The notes beneath the pieces were generated by a model. It was not told the DNA's origin and did not search any database. It was given only the letters and a program-made list of their open reading frames with translations. A DNA stretch of 16,297 bases, from NCBI GenBank assembly GCA_045631075.1, contig JAZQUC010000104.1, positions 1 to 16,297 of the forward strand, given 5' to 3'. This document shows positions 13,362-16,297 of the stretch, piece after piece. Every line of letters starts with the position of its first letter. Within the stretch, counting starts at the first letter, position 1. Made by a program: the position numbers and the translations under genes. This DNA comes from Fimenecus sp045631075 (GTDB taxonomy: Bacteria; Bacillota; Clostridia; Oscillospirales; Acutalibacteraceae).

Positions 13362-13385
13362 TTGCATATATATAATAGTATGCAA
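13362..13385 (+). promoter_or_regulatory. Hairpin just upstream of the surface protein SD
   Basis: TTGCATA (13362-13368) pairs perfectly with TATGCAA (13379-13385) around a ten-base AT loop. The stem ends eight bases before the SD AGGAGG (13394-13399). It leaves the SD open, so a role in mRNA stability or in holding the SD single-stranded is possible but unproven. Confidence 0.45.
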
Positions 13386-13406
13386 AAAATAATAGGAGGA
13401 AAAATT

Positions 13407-16297
13407 ATGAACAAAATGAAAAAATTGTTGAGCGTTGTTCTCGCAGTTGTTCTTGCTCTTTCAGCATTCTCAGTTCTTGGTTCTGCTGCAAAGACATCTT
13501 ATCAGACTGTTGCTAACCTTGAAGCTCTCGACGCATATTCACCATATGGTCAGGTTACAAGACTTTCAACAGAAGAAAGAACATCTATCGTTTTCGATGC
13601 TCTCGACAACCTTCTCCCAGGTTTAAATATCAATATGGGTGAAGTATTTAACGTTCTTGGTTTGTCAGTTACTATCGACTTGACATCTATCGACAGACTT
13701 TGCTATTCTTTCGATACAATCAGAAACACATTCAAAAATACTCTTGCATCTATTGCAATGGCAATCGTTAACCTTGGTATCCTTGAATCTCTTAATGTTG
13801 ACACATGGGCAACAGGCATGACTCGTGCAGGTACAGCTCAGTACACAATCCTTTCAGAGCTTCTTGAATTCCTTAGCGCTAACACAACACTTGTTGGTAA
13901 AGTATTCACAGATGGTCTTGACCTTGGTCTTGTATCACTCGGTGATATGTCAGCTATCGAAGACATCATCTTCGACCTTCCATCAATGGTTAAGGGACTT
14001 GTATTCCCAATGCTCGAAAGATGGGACGACACTCTTACAGAAGTTAAGTGGCTTGACACAAACGGTAAGGGTAACGGAAACGTTGAATCAACAGTTAACA
14101 CATTCGTTAAGAACCTTTTCAACAACGATATGTCAATCACAACTGTTAAGTACGACGTTAACGGTAACATGACATCTGAACATACAAAGATGCCTATCTA
14201 CACAGCAGCTCCTGGTACACCATCAGCTGACAGCCCAAGATGCTACTACCAGATTACTGGTACAACTCCTGGTTCTGTTATGACAGTTTACCATATCGTT
14301 GACGAAGCTGAAGCTAAAGCTCTTGCTAAGACTCCAGACAAAGTTAACGGTAGCCCAGCTGCTTACACATACTTCAAAGAAGCTCAGACATATGTTATGG
14401 CTCAGGAAGTAGAAGGTAGCGAAACATATGTATGGAAAGCAACAGACGAATTCGGCAACACATGGTCAATGAAGTGGTACAATGATGATTCACAGTTCCT
14501 TCCAGGATTCTCAGGTAATCAGATTGACCTCGAAAATCAGAGCCTTGCTGACCTTCTTTACATGTTCATTCCATATGTATTCGAAAATATGGCTCCAGTT
14601 ATTCTCAACGGTTCAATCAAGAAGATTCTTGCTGAATTCCTTGGCGTTAAGTTCTCATATGTTGGCCAGGTTGGTGACGATGCAGTTGAAGCTCTTGCAG
14701 ATTCTTCAAACGCATTCTTCACAGAAGAACAGGGCGAATATCTTTGGGAATGGTCAAACTACGCAGTAATCAATGGTACTCACTACTATCGTTTTGAAGA
14801 CCAGATTTTCGTTGGTGACCTTTCAAACAAGAATAACTACTTTGACATCATTAACTGGGATTATGAAATCACTGGTGATTTCCTCAATGAATTCATCCCA
14901 ACAAACCCATCTAAGTCTTCAACATTACTTATGAACTTCAACAACTTCCTTATCAAAGTTGCTGAAACAGCTCTTAAACCATCAGCATCAACAGTTGATG
15001 CAATTTCTGGTTTTGAAGCAGAATGGGTACGCCCAGCTCTTACAAAGGGTGGCAACGAAAACCTTGTTGCTACACTTAAGGCAATTGCACAGGCAGTTAT
15101 CGGTCTTGCTCCTCAGCACGTATTCGGTTCTGACTATGCAACAAACGAAAGATGCTATGTAGAACTTATGCTCGCTGATGACAACGATACAGTTCTTACA
15201 GGTATCGCTGCTCACCTTGTAAACATGATTATGCCATCAATGTCACTTCCTGGCAAATCAGACCTTCTTGCTTCAAAGGCTAAGGTTGGCGCAATCCTTG
15301 CAGCAGTTATTCGTGAATTCGCTGCATACCTTGCACCTGAATACAACTTCGACGCACTTATCTACACAGACTTCGGTACAACAACAAACGATAATGTTAA
15401 GACATTCGTTGACCCTGAAGCAGCAGGTCTTCTTTCAGCAGGCCAGACAGCATCAGGTTACTGGTTCGATGTTTGTCTCACAATGGGTATCAACGTTGGT
15501 TTTGAATACCTTCGTGCATTCGCTGATATGGGTGAAGGCACAACACAGTGGAACTCATTCGTAGCATACTCAGGCTACGCTGTTGATGGTAAGACATACG
15601 CAGCAGGCATGACTCAGGCTGAACTTAACGCTCACTGGGAAGGCATGCTCGACTATATCATCGACTGGGCTCTTGCAACAGATTATGAATGGTCATGGAA
15701 GATGGGTTACATGGTTGACGTTGCTAACGTAAACCTTGCAACAGCAGAAGACCCATGGGTTAAGCTTGATACAGTTCTTAACGGACTTCTTCCAGTTGAC
15801 GAAATCCTCAACGTAACAGCAACTGATTGCGAAACAGAGCTTGAACAGCTCCTTCGTTATGACCTCATCCTTGGTCTTGTTGACCTTCGTTGGGCTGATG
15901 TATTTGATTTACTCAAGGTTCCAGATGGTTTTGTAAGAAACGCTAATGTTCTTGACCAGCTTGCAACAAAGCTCAAGGGCATCGTTAACTTCCTCTTCCA
16001 GAAAGTTGGCGGCGGTTCATACAAGTTCATCCCAGACGTTATCACTGACTTCGATACACTCGCAAATCAGTCTAACCTTGTAACAATGGTTAAGAACCTT
16101 GTTGGTGTTCTTTACACAGCAGGTATCACAAACCATACAGTTGACGTTCTTCTTCCATTCCTTAACTTCCTTCTTGGTTGGAAGACAGACCCACAGGTAG
16201 TTGCTGACCCAGAAATCTGGACAGCATTCCGTGACGGTAATGACTACGCATTCCAGTACAACATCAGTGCTGGTGGCTCAATCGACTCAGCAAACAC
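13407..16297 (+). CDS. Large secreted protein of unknown function, C-terminus beyond the window
   Basis: Open from ATG 13407 to the window end without a stop: 963 codons plus two bases, so the gene is truncated by the window. SD AGGAGG (13394-13399) is ideal. A signal peptide is clear (MNKMKKLLSVVLAVVLALSA, then FSVLGSAA) with probable cleavage after about residue 28. The mature part is acidic and rich in Leu, Ala, Thr and aromatic residues, with long amphipathic helical stretches (LLEFLSANTT, IAAHLVNMIM, LLPFLNFLLGW). A beta-rich part lies around 260-380 (YYQITGTTPGSVMTVYHIV, ETYVWKATDEFGNTWSMKW), similar in texture to Ig-like or adhesin folds. No dockerin, cohesin, sortase or catalytic motif is visible so far. 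Codon choice (AAC, GAC, ATC, TTC, TAC) differs strongly from neighbours that prefer AAT, GAT and ATT, as in abundant proteins. A structural or adhesive surface protein is my best guess. Confidence 0.85.
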   Translation, partial: MNKMKKLLSVVLAVVLALSAFSVLGSAAKTSYQTVANLEALDAYSPYGQVTRLSTEERTSIVFDALDNLLPGLNINMGEVFNVLGLSVTIDLTSIDRLCYSFDTIRNTFKNTLASIAMAIVNLGILESLNVDTWATGMTRAGTAQYTILSELLEFLSANTTLVGKVFTDGLDLGLVSLGDMSAIEDIIFDLPSMVKGLVFPMLERWDDTLTEVKWLDTNGKGNGNVESTVNTFVKNLFNNDMSITTVKYDVNGNMTSEHTKMPIYTAAPGTPSADSPRCYYQITGTTPGSVMTVYHIVDEAEAKALAKTPDKVNGSPAAYTYFKEAQTYVMAQEVEGSETYVWKATDEFGNTWSMKWYNDDSQFLPGFSGNQIDLENQSLADLLYMFIPYVFENMAPVILNGSIKKILAEFLGVKFSYVGQVGDDAVEALADSSNAFFTEEQGEYLWEWSNYAVINGTHYYRFEDQIFVGDLSNKNNYFDIINWDYEITGDFLNEFIPTNPSKSSTLLMNFNNFLIKVAETALKPSASTVDAISGFEAEWVRPALTKGGNENLVATLKAIAQAVIGLAPQHVFGSDYATNERCYVELMLADDNDTVLTGIAAHLVNMIMPSMSLPGKSDLLASKAKVGAILAAVIREFAAYLAPEYNFDALIYTDFGTTTNDNVKTFVDPEAAGLLSAGQTASGYWFDVCLTMGINVGFEYLRAFADMGEGTTQWNSFVAYSGYAVDGKTYAAGMTQAELNAHWEGMLDYIIDWALATDYEWSWKMGYMVDVANVNLATAEDPWVKLDTVLNGLLPVDEILNVTATDCETELEQLLRYDLILGLVDLRWADVFDLLKVPDGFVRNANVLDQLATKLKGIVNFLFQKVGGGSYKFIPDVITDFDTLANQSNLVTMVKNLVGVLYTAGITNHTVDVLLPFLNFLLGWKTDPQVVADPEIWTAFRDGNDYAFQYNISAGGSIDSAN

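Noticed and set aside
13435..15564. Several short frames in the region of the large secreted protein, suggesting a broken gene
   Set aside because: I translated the frame from 13407 and it stays open to 16297 without frameshift; the short frames are in other phases.

Overview
The window looks like the origin-proximal chromosome of a low-GC Firmicute, most likely a cellulosome-forming Clostridia of the Ruminococcus/Oscillospiraceae kind. The conserved order rnpA-yidD-yidC-jag-mnmG-rsmG-noc-soj-spo0J is the block that flanks oriC in Firmicutes. The organism guess rests on that order, on a ruminococcal-type dockerin, on AT-rich coding with Shine-Dalgarno (SD) sites, and on interspersed hairpin repeats. 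dnaA, rpmH and any origin would lie before base 1; I see no DnaA-box cluster inside.

Bases 1-5219 hold RNase P protein, YidD, the YidC insertase, Jag/KhpB, MnmG and RsmG, all on the plus strand and closely packed. A terminator-like hairpin separates jag from mnmG, and mnmE, which usually sits there, is absent. A copy of a dispersed palindromic repeat lies between mnmG and rsmG. Bases 5220-9005 hold the chromosome segregation block: a Noc-type ParB paralogue with its own promoter and an unusual SD-masking dyad, then a secreted dockerin-CAP protein inserted between noc and soj, then ParA and ParB. Two perfect 16-bp parS palindromes are present, one inside mnmG and one just before parA. serS follows parB closely and probably shares its transcript, then come two lipoprotein genes (a DUF3048/YerB-like one and an unrecognised one) ending at a strong terminator near 12300.

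Bases 12300-13050 are non-coding and repeat-rich. They contain a head-to-head array of short hairpins separated by a fixed 7-base spacer, then an inverted pair of the same repeat family found after mnmG, then plain AT-rich DNA. A near-consensus promoter at 13026-13054 starts a roughly 345-base, heavily structured leader that I cannot assign to a known RNA class. It precedes a very large secreted protein whose gene runs off the window end and whose codon use differs clearly from its neighbours, suggesting very high expression.

In function, the left half serves tRNA maturation and modification, membrane protein insertion and ribosome methylation. The middle serves origin segregation and division-site control. 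The right end is a species-specific surface and secretion region. The observations most worth follow-up are the hairpin-spacer array, the structured leader with its highly expressed surface gene, and the noc promoter/SD dyad.
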